The position numbers and the translations under genes were made by a program. The notes under the pieces were generated by a model. The model was not told the DNA's origin, made no database searches, and saw nothing but the letters and a program-made list of their open reading frames with translations. This document shows, piece after piece, positions 55,431 through 56,000 of a stretch of 56,000 nt of DNA; within the stretch, counting starts at the first letter, position 1, and every line of letters begins with the position of its first letter. Source of the DNA: an uncultured Caulobacterales bacterium (lineage in GTDB: Bacteria > Pseudomonadota > Alphaproteobacteria > Caulobacterales > Caulobacteraceae); NCBI GenBank assembly GCA_903858685.1, contig CAIOJR010000041.1, positions 1 to 56,000 of the forward strand, in the 5' to 3' direction.

Positions 55431-56000
55431 ATGGCGAACGCAGCGGCCGAAACCCGGGCGCATTTCATTGTGAGGACCTGGTCAGGCTTTGGCCTGGTCT
55501 GGGGCGCGCCTGTGACTGCGCGGCTGCGCGGCGGCGCGCTCTTCATGACGGGTGCAGGCCTTCTGCTCAGTCTGTTGACCTATCATCCGGGCGATCCGAG
55601 CTGGAATGTCGCCACGGCTGAGCCCGCGCATAATATACTCGGCGGCGCAGGGGCTATCCTGTCGGACGTGGCGAACCAATCTCTGGGTCTGGCCGCATGG
55701 ACGCTTGCTGGCGTTTTCATCCTTGGCGGATTGGCCAAGGCGGGCGCCCGTGACCTGGCGCAGGACGGACCCATGGTGCGGCTTCGCATCTGGCAGGGTC
55801 TATTGGGCGTCATCCTTCTGTCGGTGGGCTTGGCGGTCCTGCCGCCGCCGTCCTTATGGCCGCTGGCGTCGGGGCTGGGCGGCTTCTGGGGCGAAGCCGT
55901 GCTGGGGCTGATTGGTCGCGGCTGCAGTGCAATCGGCTTTGCGCCGGGGCGCATTATTGCGGGCCTGCTGTTCATCATGGCGGCGTTTGCGATTCTGGGC
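55431..56000 (+). CDS. ftsK: DNA translocase FtsK, N-terminal part
   Basis: Start of the septal DNA-pumping ATPase; the gene runs off the right edge, with 190 residues visible. ATG at 55431 is preceded by GGAGACAGG. The visible part is the four-helix membrane domain: a cytoplasmic N-terminus MANAAAETRAH, TM1 at about 40-55 (ALFMTGAGLLLSLLTYHPGDPSWN with the FtsK-typical HPGDPSWN), TM2 near LAAWTLAGVFILGGLAKAG, TM3 near WQGLLGVILLSVGLAVLPPP, and the start of TM4. The motor and gamma domains lie outside the window. Confidence 0.9.
   Translation, partial: MANAAAETRAHFIVRTWSGFGLVWGAPVTARLRGGALFMTGAGLLLSLLTYHPGDPSWNVATAEPAHNILGGAGAILSDVANQSLGLAAWTLAGVFILGGLAKAGARDLAQDGPMVRLRIWQGLLGVILLSVGLAVLPPPSLWPLASGLGGFWGEAVLGLIGRGCSAIGFAPGRIIAGLLFIMAAFAILG

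Overview
The window is a 56 kb, GC-rich (third-position G/C-biased), gene-dense stretch of an alphaproteobacterial chromosome. The best fit is a member of the Caulobacterales or a close relative. The main reasons are an origin-like intergenic region between ppsR and hemE carrying three perfect TTAA-N7-TTAA CtrA boxes and three GANTC (CcrM) sites, the neighbouring hemE-hemH-hemJ-rho and mnmE-mnmG-rsmG-parA-parB order, three parS palindromes, and a FixL/FixJ/FixK oxygen-sensing set. I cannot name the genus from sequence alone. No prophage, insertion sequence, CRISPR array, rRNA or convincing tRNA was seen.

Layout. 1-4.2 kb: end of aroA, then cmk, rpsA, ihfB and mscL on the + strand. 4.3-9.7 kb (- strand): MarR regulator with a lysine-rich tail, ftsY-yciB, oxyR, and a tightly overlapping three-gene operon of two small DMT/SMR-like transporters plus a GNAT/FemAB-like transferase. 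9.8-13.1 kb: argD-argF, and class I fba on the opposite strand. 13.3-20.5 kb: a low-oxygen signalling island with a 53-residue membrane peptide, a FixT-like single receiver behind a FixK box, fixJ and fixL (- strand), then fixK, a universal stress protein, a short phosphotransacetylase and acetate kinase (+ strand). An 8-bp tandem repeat starts inside the end of fixK.

20.5-31.1 kb (almost all - strand): a GT2-GtrA glycosyltransferase; the chain tim44-like, mltA, smr, DUF885 peptidase, arfB; secB alone on +; then ppsR, maf, aroE, coaE, dnaQ. mltA looks frameshifted at a C6 homopolymer that separates its lipoprotein signal from its catalytic part. 31.1-31.7 kb: the putative chromosomal origin. 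31.7-43.7 kb: heme genes, rho, a quinone oxidoreductase and dienelactone hydrolase pair, a small DUF6489-like gene, mnmE, the parS cluster, mnmG, rsmG, parA, parB. 43.8-56 kb: nth, DUF2244, an AraC-Ogt fusion, rsmI, yraN, gshB, mutS, glnD, ubiH-like, and the start of ftsK, which runs off the right edge.

Most of the window is core housekeeping: replication initiation and segregation, tRNA modification, heme, arginine, shikimate, DNA repair. The parts most worth a second look are the origin and parS architecture, the oxygen-sensing island with its short membrane peptide, the transporter-transferase operon, and the mltA frameshift.
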